Below are positions 9,969 through 19,725 of a DNA stretch of 64,000 nt, in pieces. The notes under the pieces were generated by a model that did no database searches, was not told the origin of the DNA, and was given only the letters and a program-made list of their open reading frames with translations. Each line of letters starts with the position of its first letter. Positions within the stretch are counted from its first letter, which is position 1. A program made the translations under genes and the position numbers. The stretch is from Thraustochytrium sp. TN22 (taxonomy: Eukaryota > Sar > Bigyra > Thraustochytrida > Thraustochytriidae): assembly GCA_013306675.1 (NCBI GenBank), contig JABLUY010000100.1, positions 55,714 to 119,713 of the forward strand. Direction: 5' to 3'.

Positions 9969-10673
9969 TCACCAGGGAATGACAGAGCCGCCGGTGGTGA
10001 CGTCCAGGAGGAGACCCTGGTGCTTGCCAATGTCAAGCGCATCGATGGTCCGCATCCAGCCGTCGACGGACTGCGTGACCGGGATGGCGTTCTTGTCGTA
10101 GCCGGTCATGTCGGTGGCAACGTAGCCCGGGTGCACCATGATGGTGAGCACGCCGCGCTTGGCGAGCTCGAGGCTGATGTTCTTGGCAATCATGTTGAGC
10201 GCCGTCTTGGACGCACGGTAGCCCGTGAGGTTGCCCTCCGTGGAGGCGAGCGAGGCGAGGATGGTGCTGGTGAAAATGAGGGTGGAGCCCGCGCCCAGCT
10301 TGCCCTCCAGCGCCTGCGTCACCCGCAGCGGGCCCAGCGCGTTGACCTTGACCTGGTTGGCCACGTCGTCGATGTCAACGTCCTTGAAGGACTCAAAGGC
10401 CGACGGGACGGTGGCGACGCCCGAGTTGACGATGAGCAGGTCGATGCGGTCCACCGCGGAGAAGCCGTCCGCCAGAGCCTTGCGGCAGTCCTCGCTCGTC
10501 ACGTCCACACCCTCCACGATCGTGAAGGTGGCGGCCTTGCGAAGCGCCTCCGTCGCCTTTCGCGCCGTGCCGTACACCTCGTAGCCCGAACTCTGAAGGC
10601 GGTTGGCCAGCTCCAGCCCAATGCCACGCGAGGCACCCACCACGACGGCCAGCTTCTGCTTCGGGCCGCCCAT
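9969..10673 (-). CDS. Short-chain dehydrogenase/reductase, sniffer-like (copy 2)
   Basis: 234 aa from the ATG at 10673; an 18-codon in-frame upstream extension is possible. Close paralogue of copy 1 with GASRGIG, FTSTILAS...YRASK and HPGYVATDMTGYD, ending GGSVIPW. The conserved NAG motif reads NSG (IVNSGVATV). The Asn that supports the proton relay is kept and the change is conservative, so activity is probably retained. Same strand and spacing as its neighbours, consistent with serial tandem duplication. Confidence 0.9.
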   Translation of the reverse strand: MGGPKQKLAVVVGASRGIGLELANRLQSSGYEVYGTARKATEALRKAATFTIVEGVDVTSEDCRKALADGFSAVDRIDLLIVNSGVATVPSAFESFKDVDIDDVANQVKVNALGPLRVTQALEGKLGAGSTLIFTSTILASLASTEGNLTGYRASKTALNMIAKNISLELAKRGVLTIMVHPGYVATDMTGYDKNAIPVTQSVDGWMRTIDALDIGKHQGLLLDVTTGGSVIPW

Positions 10674-12219
10674 TGTGCTAGTTGTGTTCTTTCCGGCTAC
10701 GATGCACCCGGGCAGGCAGCTAGGCATGCGAATGCGAATGCCTTGGCTTGGCTTTGGTTGCTTTGCTTTGCTTTGCTTTGCTTTGCTTTGGCTTGGAAAT
10801 TACGGGTCTGCTGCTGCTGCTGCTGCTGGCGGGCCTCGGTCGCGACCTTGCCTTCGACCTCAACGCCCTCGGCTCGGGCCCGCGGCGTCTCTACGGTTTT
10901 CGTGAACTTCGGGGCCTCGGCCGCGGAGTCCGGGCACCATCAGCCGGGCCCGAGCGCCCGAGCGAGCGAGCAAGCACGCAAACAAGTGACTGGGCGAGTC
11001 GGCGAGCACGCAAGCTGGCTAGCCAGCGAGCAGGAACGAGGGCCGGGCTTGCTCTGGAGAATCGCCGCGCTGCATCCCAAGACATGCACGGGTCCGCCGG
11101 AAGCTGGTCCTTCCGCTGGCAGTTGGCTACAGTCCGTCTCTTGCGCGGACTAGGCGAATTGGCGAGCCCGCGAGTTGCCTAGCTCGCAAGCAAGCGGAAG
11201 AAACGAGGGCCGGGCTTGCCCTGGAGAATCGCCGCTTTGTCTCCCATGACATGCACGTGTCCGCTGGAAGCTGGTCCTTCCGCTGGCAGTTGGCTACGAG
11301 TTCGTCTCTTGCACGGACCACCACGGCTCCCGCGGGCTTGCGCCTCTCGCATTCGCCGATTTCCGAAGATCCGCATCACCATCATCGCCTCACCATCATC
11401 GGGGTCACGTGCAGTGGTGCAACCGAGACTTCCAACAAGCTCGGCTGGCACTGGTACAGGGGTTCAGGAACGAACAAATGCACGTCGGCCGTCGCTCACG
11501 GATACAGACGTGTCTCGATCCGAGCCTGAGCTCGCAGCAGCCCTCTCAAGCAGCTGCGCCCCTGGCAGGAATAGCAGCTTGAACCCTTTTCCCCACCCGC
11601 GCGCGGCTGCGGTCTCAGCGCGCCTCGGCTGCTTCTGCGCAACGCGCCGGTGTCCGGGACGCCGCCGCGGCAACCTCGATTGCGCGGCTTCGCACGTGGC
11701 CATGCTGGCCGTGTGCCAATTACGCGCGGCGCTCGGCGTGCGGCGCTCGGCGTGCGGCGCAGAGCGTCCGAAGACGCGAGACCCGAAGCCTCTCGCTCGC
11801 CGAGCTGCCAGCCGCGCTAAGGATCAAAGAGCGCTCAATCTCGCCTCGCTTCAAGACAATCTCGCCTTGCATCAAGATTCACAGCTTGCAAGATGCCGGT
11901 GCCAACACTGTCCATGCCGAGCGCATCGATGATTCGCTCGGAGCTGCGTGGTGACATTCTCTCGCCGGGCTCGTGCCAGGATGCCAGCGGTCGCGGAGCT
12001 TGGATGTTGGCCAAGAAAATCTCGTTCGTTATGTCAGGCTTCGCAGACAGTCAAAGTCGTCCGGTGCGATGGTGACGAGCCCGTGAACGGCAAGCGGTCT
12101 GCCTTGGCGGAGCTGGTCATTCTTGCCGCAAGCTTGAGCTCTGCAGCCGGCCGGCCTGGCAACCACCTCGCCCGGCTCCTGAGCGTGATTCGAGATTCGT
12201 ATAGTTCACAGCGGTACCA
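10674..12219. repeat. Gene-free spacer with a 160-bp direct duplication and microsatellites
   Basis: Between SDR copies 2 and 3. It contains a GCTTT pentamer run (about 10760-10793) and a CTG run (10810-10828). A diverged direct repeat occupies 10991-11150 and 11151-11318, recognisable by CGAGGGCCGGGCTTG, TGGAGAATCGCCGC and the shared block GGAAGCTGGTCCTTCCGCTG. No open frame with coding character was found. Confidence 0.65.
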
Positions 12220-12927
12220 CTACCAAGGCATGGCAGCGTCGCACGTGACGTCCCAGAGGACGCCGTTGTGCTTGTCGGCGGAGATCGCGGCGAGCAGACG
12301 CATGTAGCCGTCCACTGACTCGGTGGGCGAGATGCCCTTCGTATCGTGGTCGGTGAGGTCGGTGCTGACGAGGCCTGGATGCACGGCCGTAGCAACGATG
12401 CCGCGCTTGGCGAATTCAACGCTGAGCGTCTTGACCACCATGTTGAGCGCCGCCTTCGACACGCGGTAGCCCATGCGCCCCCCCAACTCGTTGGCGCCGA
12501 TGGACCCGAGCTGCGAGCTGGTGAAGATCACCGCCGCGCCCTCGTGCAGCTTGCCATCCAGCGCCTGCGCCGCGCGCAGCGCGCCCAGCGTGTTGATGCG
12601 GAAGTGCTCGCCGACCACGTCCACGTCAACCTCTGCCAGCTTCTCATCGAAGTGTCGCGGCGACAGGTTCACGCCGGCATTGCACACCAGGAGGTCCACC
12701 CGGTCCACCTCGGCCAGCGCCTTTTGCAGCGTGGCTTTGCACTCGTCGCTGCCGACGTCAACGCCCTCCACGACTCTGAAGCTCGCCGCCCGGGTCAGCT
12801 CGTCGGTCTCCTTGCGCGCCGTGCCGTAGGTTTGCCAGCCGAACTGCTCCAGCCTGTTCGCCAGCTCCAGCCCGATGCCTCGCGAGGCGCCCACCACCAC
12901 GGCCACCCTGCCGTCGCCCTTGTCCAT
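12220..12927 (-). CDS. Short-chain dehydrogenase/reductase, sniffer-like (copy 3, most diverged)
   Basis: 235 aa from the ATG at 12927. Motifs: GASRGIG, LVCNAGVN, FTSSQLGSIGA with YRVSK, and HPGLVSTDLTDHD; the end DAAMPW is a variant of the LPW tail. It differs from copies 1 and 2 through most loops, so it is probably the oldest duplicate or has a different substrate. It starts immediately downstream of a 2.4-kb gene-free stretch. Confidence 0.9.
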   Translation of the reverse strand: MDKGDGRVAVVVGASRGIGLELANRLEQFGWQTYGTARKETDELTRAASFRVVEGVDVGSDECKATLQKALAEVDRVDLLVCNAGVNLSPRHFDEKLAEVDVDVVGEHFRINTLGALRAAQALDGKLHEGAAVIFTSSQLGSIGANELGGRMGYRVSKAALNMVVKTLSVEFAKRGIVATAVHPGLVSTDLTDHDTKGISPTESVDGYMRLLAAISADKHNGVLWDVTCDAAMPW

Positions 12928-15383
12928 CCTGGCCGGCAGCTGCGCAACTTGACGGCTCGGCTCGGCCGCCTTGCGAGGTCCGGGTCACGTCCTTGGTCGC
13001 TCTCGGCCTTGACTGTGAGTCCCGGCCAAGTGATTGGGTTCTGCGCGCCTCGACGGGTCGTGCGGTGGCCGGCCCAGGCCGGAGGTTGGATCCTGGCCGT
13101 GGTCCCGCCGAAGCGCAGATCCTCGTCGGGCTGCGCCTCACTGGGCGCCGCCTGGCAGGCGGGCTGGCCGCTGTGCGACCGTCGCTGACTGCGCTGCGCG
13201 CCACGCGGAGCCCCGGCTGCGCCGCGAGACCGCGCGAGCCACGAGACGTGAGGCTCGGAGAGCTGGCACCACTGCCGCGACTTGGAGTTGACGCGACGCG
13301 ACGCGACGCGACCCGCGGTCTTGCGCGCCATGGCGTCGCGACATGGCCAGGGCAGGCGTCCGAGTCCGCAGGGCGGCAAAAAGGCGCAGCCGCCCGTCGG
13401 GGCAGCCTGCGGTCACGGTCGGGCTCCGAGTTAGTCTTGGCCAGCGCTGACTCGACCGTGTCCGTGACCATGACTTGAACACGGACTCGGACTCGGACTC
13501 CAACTCGACCCCGAGCGGCGCTACTTGCAGGCAAGCCAAGGCAAGCCCTTCCACGGCGGCTCCTCAGCAGCGTCACAGTGCGCAATGCGAGCACATGCAG
13601 TGGCAAAGCCATGGTTGCGCCGACACGTCGGAGTGCTTGGCAGGCGCGCGCCGGCTCAGGCTCGCACAGCCGGCAGCGAAAGGAGCCATCACAAGGACCA
13701 CTCTGGCGATGCAGTGCTGGACGTGTATCAACGGCCCAGACTCTTGCCCGGACGTCGTGGTTCATAACAGCCTGGCGTCGACCTGCCTTGCTGTAATGTC
13801 GCCGCCTTGTGGCGCCTTGTGGAGCTCGCCAGCACCTGCTGCGTGGTACGCTTCGTCCTCACAGTCAACTTCGTTCTGGCGGCCAAGGAGAAGACGCCAT
13901 GTCGTGACCCGCGTCCACCGCTGCTAGGCTACGACGACTTTCGCTGATGAGAATGAACCCTTCTGCGTCGCGCATGGCGGCGGGCGGCGCTGCCAGCACC
14001 CTGGCTGCGCAAGAGCGGTGCGACGGGGCGACCGTCTCCTCTGCGTTGTACACGTTAGCCCTCGGTGCTGGAAGACGACAAACATTGGCCTGCAGCTTTG
14101 CTTCTTTTCCAAGCGCAGAGTCGAGCTCGATCGCAAGCCAAGACGTCAGACCCTCCGAACGTTGGTTCGTCGGTGAGATCTTGGTGGTGCGGGCTCTGGG
14201 CCTGAGCATCCGTGGTATCGTGTCCCTGACCCTCCGTCGTGCTGCTTCACGGTTCAGAGGCCAGGAGACCGCCAATCGGCCCCGTATTCGGATGCGCTTT
14301 CGCGTGCGCGGTCAGGCCGGGCCAATTCTGTTTTCCAAGCTGACGAAAGCAGGCGAGTGGCATCCATTGCCGAGAAGACGCTCGGCGCCTCTAGAAGATG
14401 CCTGATCCTTTACCTCGTCGGTAGCCTTCTCTCTACGCTCGTGATGAAGCGACCGGGGCGAGGAAGGCCGCGCCGAGGAGCGCGAGGAGTACCTGCACGC
14501 CAACTTCCCCTCGCCCAACTTAAAAAAAAAAAAAGACTGGCCCAGCCTGAGTGGCAAGCGGAACATGATAACCCTGCTTGCAGTGACTCTCGTCAACCAC
14601 AACATCTTGTCTGCTCCTGCTTCACCGACGTGGAAAAAGAGCAAGCACGTCTCGCCTCGCGCCACGACTCAAGGTGGCGTAGCCGTCGCCTCGTCTCTCG
14701 CCACGCCAGCAGAGGCATCGCTTCCAGCCGGCAGCTCCCCTTCGCCGCGACGAGCCGACGACGTCTGGCCTACCGTCTAGCTAGCTAGGCCTTCGATCAC
14801 AAGCTTCGCACCAGGATCGCCGGCTCTCACACTGGCAGCTCGCGGCCACCCGGCTCCGCCGTCACCGTTCGGCGATCACTCGGCCCGCGTTGTCGATCAT
14901 CGACGGCATCGCAGTCAAGTTGGACGGCCCTTCAAGCCCGCGCCGCGGCGACCTGCGCTGCCAGTGCCAGTGGGGCTCGGAGCCCGCGCGACGGACCTGC
15001 CTGGCCGCTGCGCGCCCGAGGCGAGCCCGAAAGCCGGCAGGAGGTGCCGTGCGGCGGCCGCGCGGAAGAAAGCGGGCGCCGGGCGAGGTGAGGACGCGCG
15101 AAACAGCCAGCGCCGATAGAGGTCAACTCAGGAGAAGTCTCCTCCTTGCGCGAGACTCGACGGGACGACCCGTGGCCAGCGCGAGCGAAGGGCAGCAGAT
15201 CGTGAACGAAAAGGCTCGGGCCGTCGAGCTTCGAGCGAGGCTGCCTGCATCGCTGTGCTGCAGACCGCGCGAGATCGATCTGGAGGGCGGGCTCCGAGTC
15301 CGTCGGCGATACGGACTGGTGTGGGCTCCTGCTGCTGCTCGGCTTGCTGGCGTACGCCGAGAGCCAAGACTGACAGTGAGGCG
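12928..15383. other. 2.4-kb gene-free region
   Basis: No open frame here has recognisable domains or consistent codon bias. Features seen: a GCGAC pentamer run (about 13290-13312), an isolated A13 tract at about 14522-14534 (striking in this GC-rich context, possibly a retroposed cDNA tail), and a CTAGCTAGCTAG run at about 14778. It presumably includes divergent promoters for SDR copy 3 and the armadillo gene. Confidence 0.5.
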
Positions 15384-17171
15384 ATGATGGCGGAGGCGAT
15401 GATGGCGGACGCAGAGACGCCGCACGCACGTACGGAGATGGTGGAGGGCGAGGCGACGGCGACGGCGACGGCGACGGCGCCAGCGACGGCGACGCAGAAG
15501 GAGCTGGAAGTGGTCGTGCAGGAGGTCGTGCGCGCGCTGGAGGACGCGCCGCTGTGGAAGCGGGAGGCGCTGCGGCTCGCGAGCCAGTTGACAGAGGCGG
15601 GCAAGAGCGCGCGGCACGGGCCAGAGCGCGGCAAGCTGGTCGCGCTCGTGCAAGACAAGATTCGCCGACTGCTCATGCCGTTTCTAGCGCAGAAGCGGAG
15701 CCAACTGCGCATCATCCTCGACGCGAGGCAGATGCGGAGCGCCCTGCTCAGCGCAGAGAGGGCGTTGTGCAACCACGTGAAGGAGATGGCTCTTGCCGTC
15801 CCACTGAGCGCCCCCCCCTCGGCGCAGAGCGGCGAGGGGGCGGCGGAGGGCGAGCCGAAGGCGAGACAAGCGCCGCTCAAGCATCGCCCGAGCGGCTTCA
15901 CCTTCGTCCGCGCCCTCAACACCTACCCCACGGCTGCCGTGGAAGACTCGCTGCAGGAGATGCGCAAGGAGCTGGAACTGGCCAGCGAAAGCGACGACGA
16001 GGCGAGCCGCACGCTGCGCGCCAACATTCTGGCGCGCAGTGTACCGGCCATCATCCAGCGCGTGCTGGAGCGCGAGACGCGAGCGGAGGTGCTTATCGAT
16101 GGGCTCTGGGTCCTGCACTACGCGCTCACGGCGAGCGCGCCCGAGGCCAAGACCTTCTCGACCTTTGCGCTCGGCCGCACGGTGGCGGTCATTCTCGACG
16201 CGCACCGCGCGAATGCAGCGCTGCAAACTGTGGGCTGCAGGGTGCTCGCTGCCTGTGCGCGCGAGCGCGCTCAGGACTTGCAGGTGCTCGGGACGAGCGA
16301 GGCTGTCTTTCGCGCGCTTAAAGACCACGAGCAGGATGCTGCGCTCACCGCCGCGGCGCTTGACGCGCTCCAGGCCTTTTTGTCCAGCGACGTCAACCGT
16401 GGCGTGCTCGGGGATCGGGCCGCAATCGCCGTGTGCGCCGCCATGAAGGCGCATCCCACTTGCGCCGAGGTGCAGACCCGGGCGTGTGCCGCCATTTGGG
16501 ACCTCACCGCCTTTCACAAGGACAACAAGATACTTCTCGGGCAGACGCTCGAGGCTGGCCTCCTCATCCTTGCCGCCATGCGCGCTTTCCCTGACAACGC
16601 CGACCTCCAGGAGCCGGCGCTCGGCGCCCTATGGAGCCTCGCCCTCGACCCCTCCAACGAGCGCGAGCTTGCACAGCGTCTCGCCGCGGGGGATGCCGTC
16701 TACAGCGCCATGAAGCGCCACCGCCGCCGGCCTTCGATCCAACGCAACGCCTGCGGCGCCATCTCGAACCTTGGAACCAGCGCGCGCAGCCTCGACGTTC
16801 TCGGCCGCGACCCGACGGACGTCGAGGAGATCCTCTTCGCCATGCGCGAGCACCAAGCGGACGCCGACGTCCAGCAGCACGCCTGCCGCGCCCTGTGGAA
16901 CCTCTCGGTGAACGGCGCGATCCGCCGTACCATCGGGCACGACCTCCGCGCCGCGGAGCACCTCATTCGCGCCATGCGCAGCCACCCGGACCACGAGGGC
17001 GTTCTCGACAACGCTGCCGGCGCTCTCGCCAACCTCGCCCTCGACTGTGCGCTCCACGCTGACATCCGGTCGCTTGGCGCTCTCCACGTGCTGCAGGGAG
17101 CCCATCACCGCTTCCCCTCGCTGCAGCAGCCGGCCCGTGCCCTCCGCACCCTCTCCCCCGCTGCGTGCTGA
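15384..17171 (+). CDS. Armadillo-repeat protein
   Basis: 595 aa from the ATG at 15384 (MMAEAMM). The open frame extends upstream but into low-complexity sequence. After a Thr/Ala-rich N-terminus, residues of about 240-590 form a helical solenoid. Repeats of about 42 residues share the pattern AxxAMRxHPxxxxVQxxACxALWNL, for example VQTRACAAIWDL, LQEPALGALWSL, IQRNACGAISNL and VQQHACRALWNL. This ALWNL-type ARM/HEAT repeat is common in protist scaffolds. Role unknown; protein-protein interaction is the only safe inference. No catalytic domain and no intron. Confidence 0.8.
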   Translation: MMAEAMMADAETPHARTEMVEGEATATATATAPATATQKELEVVVQEVVRALEDAPLWKREALRLASQLTEAGKSARHGPERGKLVALVQDKIRRLLMPFLAQKRSQLRIILDARQMRSALLSAERALCNHVKEMALAVPLSAPPSAQSGEGAAEGEPKARQAPLKHRPSGFTFVRALNTYPTAAVEDSLQEMRKELELASESDDEASRTLRANILARSVPAIIQRVLERETRAEVLIDGLWVLHYALTASAPEAKTFSTFALGRTVAVILDAHRANAALQTVGCRVLAACARERAQDLQVLGTSEAVFRALKDHEQDAALTAAALDALQAFLSSDVNRGVLGDRAAIAVCAAMKAHPTCAEVQTRACAAIWDLTAFHKDNKILLGQTLEAGLLILAAMRAFPDNADLQEPALGALWSLALDPSNERELAQRLAAGDAVYSAMKRHRRRPSIQRNACGAISNLGTSARSLDVLGRDPTDVEEILFAMREHQADADVQQHACRALWNLSVNGAIRRTIGHDLRAAEHLIRAMRSHPDHEGVLDNAAGALANLALDCALHADIRSLGALHVLQGAHHRFPSLQQPARALRTLSPAAC

Positions 17172-17611
17172 CCGACGACCCGCAGCCCCCTGTTCTCCCC
17201 CGTGCCCTGTACGCAGGTATCTGTGTATAAAAGAAGATGTACCGTTGGTCTGAAAGCCCTGCCGATTCCTCCATCTCGTCCAGGTCCTCTTTCGGGTCCT
17301 CCCCCACGATGACGATCGCCGCTACTATGATCATGCTCGTCCGGATCTCGGCCTCAGCGACCTCCAGAGCTCCATTTCGTGCGATGGCTGTTGCTCGAGG
17401 CGGCACCAGCTAGAGGTCGACGGGGTGCCGGCCTGCTCGCCTGCTCGCTGCCGGGGTAGCAGCCATCGTGGGTGGCGGCCGCGGCGGCGCCGAGCGCGAC
17501 TGCCGCCCAGGGCCACGACGGACGTTAGGTTATAGCCTGCTCGTCCTTGCTTCCCGCGACTCGGCGGCAAAGCCCCAACCACGGGCGGCGCGGCGGGCCG
17601 CGCGCGCGAGG
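17172..17611. other. Spacer between armadillo and CEP162-like genes
   Basis: Tandem-orientation spacer. GTATAAAAGA lies at about 17223-17232, downstream of the armadillo stop and about 380 bp upstream of the next ATG; it could be a TATA-like element or part of the 3' UTR. Nothing else was recognised. Confidence 0.35.
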
Positions 17612-19694
17612 ATGGAGGAGAGCTTCGAGAACTACCTGGCGGACTCGGACCAGGGCGAGGGCTTCCTGTCGAGCCGCGGCAACGCGCGCTACGGCGCGGC
17701 GCACGTACGGCAGGGCGCGCGCGGCGCCGAGGCCGGCCATGATGGCGGCCTGCACGAGGACTACTACGCCGCGCGCGGGCTCAGCGCGTACGGGGACGAG
17801 CCGCTCTCGCCGGGGCTCGGCACGGACTCGCTCCTGCAGTCGCCGCCGCTCGGCGCTGCGCCGCTCGATGCCGGCCTCGGCAGCTGGGACAGCTACGAGC
17901 ACGAGGACGACGCGCTCGCGGCCGCCGCGCTTGGCCGCCACTCGGCAGTAGCCGCCGCCGCCGCCACCGCCGGGGCCGGGGCCGGCGGAGACGCCGCCTA
18001 CGACTTCGACATCGACCTCAACAAGTCCTCCGCGAGCAAGGGCAAGAGCAAGAAGAAGAAGAAGGCCGCCGCCAAGCAGAAGAAGCGCGACAAGGACCTG
18101 GAGCGCCAGAATCGTGAGCACCGCGAGCGCCAGCTCCAGCTCAGCACCGAAGAGCGCATGGACCACCTCCTGGGCCGCGTGCGCGACGACCTTGCCAAGG
18201 ACAAGGAGCGCATGCTCGAGGAGGAGCGCGCGCGCGACCTGCGCAAGCTCCGTGAACAGGAGGACGCCGCGCGCCGCCTCCGCGAGCAGCAGGAGCAAGA
18301 GGAGCAGGCGGCCGCCGCAGCCGCAGCGTACGGCGACGACGACGACGATGATGATGACGACGGGCTCATGACGGATTCACTCGAGATGTCCTCCGCCGAC
18401 TTCAAGGTGGGCGGCTACGGATCCCGTGCCGAGACAGCCGCCGCTTCGGCCGGCCGCGGCGCGCGCGCCGCTTCGACCAGCGACGTCGAGTACAAGGACC
18501 ATGGCCAGGAGAGCGCGGACGAAGCGCACGAGAACCGCGACGCCGCGAGCGCCGACCCGGTCGAATCACTCCGCCGCAAGATTTCCGCGCACATGGACAC
18601 CGGCATTCTGCCGGATGAGCTAGCCAAGGAGATCTCCTTCGGCGACCTCTCGCAGCTCATGCAAGCCAAACACGGTCAGAATGGAGACAATGACGACGAC
18701 CTCGATGAAAGTGACGACGCCGCGCGTCGGCCGCCCCGCGGCCTCCTCAGTCCGGATGACGCAAGCGCGGGGGCCGACCGAGACGAGGGCGGCGAGGGCG
18801 GGGACAGCGCGGACCAGGATGCTGAGCGCATATACCGCTCTTTTGAAGCGGACGCACAGGCCGAGGATGATGACGAGTATGGCGATGACGACGAGTATGG
18901 CGATGGCGACGACTACGGCGACGACGACTTCGAGCGCGAGTCTCCCCGCCCGTCGCCGCGCCCCGATGCAAGGTCGGATGACCATCTCGAGACGGAGGCG
19001 TCAGCACACGTTGGCCCGGAAACCGACACGGACCACGAGGATGCAAAGTCACCGGCGGCCGCCCGGCAGCTTCCCGACGGCTTCGTGGAGGGCGCCCGCA
19101 TCCGTGCTCGTCTCTTCGATTGGCGCCAGCACTACCCGGGGCACATTGCGCGCATCCATGGTGACTGCCTCTTGGATCTAGTCTTTGATGACGGGGATGA
19201 AGCGGACCGGATCGACCCGTCCGACGTTGAGCTCATGCCCAAGGACGACGATGTGGAGTCTGGTGATGCTGCCGGCCGCGACGATGCTGGGCCAGGAAAT
19301 GTCCGTGAGACTGACCAGCATCGTCTGGAGGTGCACGTGGCGGATGAGCAGCATGGTCTGGAGGCGGACGTGACGGCTGTGCCTCGCGCGCAAGAGACCG
19401 GGATAGACGATCCCGAGCCGCGGGAGCGTGAGTCGCCTGCGTCAGAAAAGCCCGCGTCGCCAGAGTCGCCCGCGCCGTTAGAGCACGAGTCGCGAGCGTC
19501 GGGGGCTCTCGTAAGCGCTGCGGCCACCGTGAGCGCCCCGCAACCTGGTTCGCCTGAAGCCTCCGCGCAAGAGACTCACCAAGAGCCGCTGGACCGGCCT
19601 GTGACTCCGCCGTCGCCCGTGCCGACGCCGGTGCCTGCCTTCGACGTGGATAGCCACGAGATGAGCGACCATGATAAGGACTACAAGGATGACG

Positions 19695-19725
<31 letters not shown>

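Noticed and set aside
17223-17232. GTATAAAAGA as a TATA box of the CEP162-like gene
   Set aside because: About 380 bp from the ATG and immediately after the previous gene's stop; no support beyond the motif itself.
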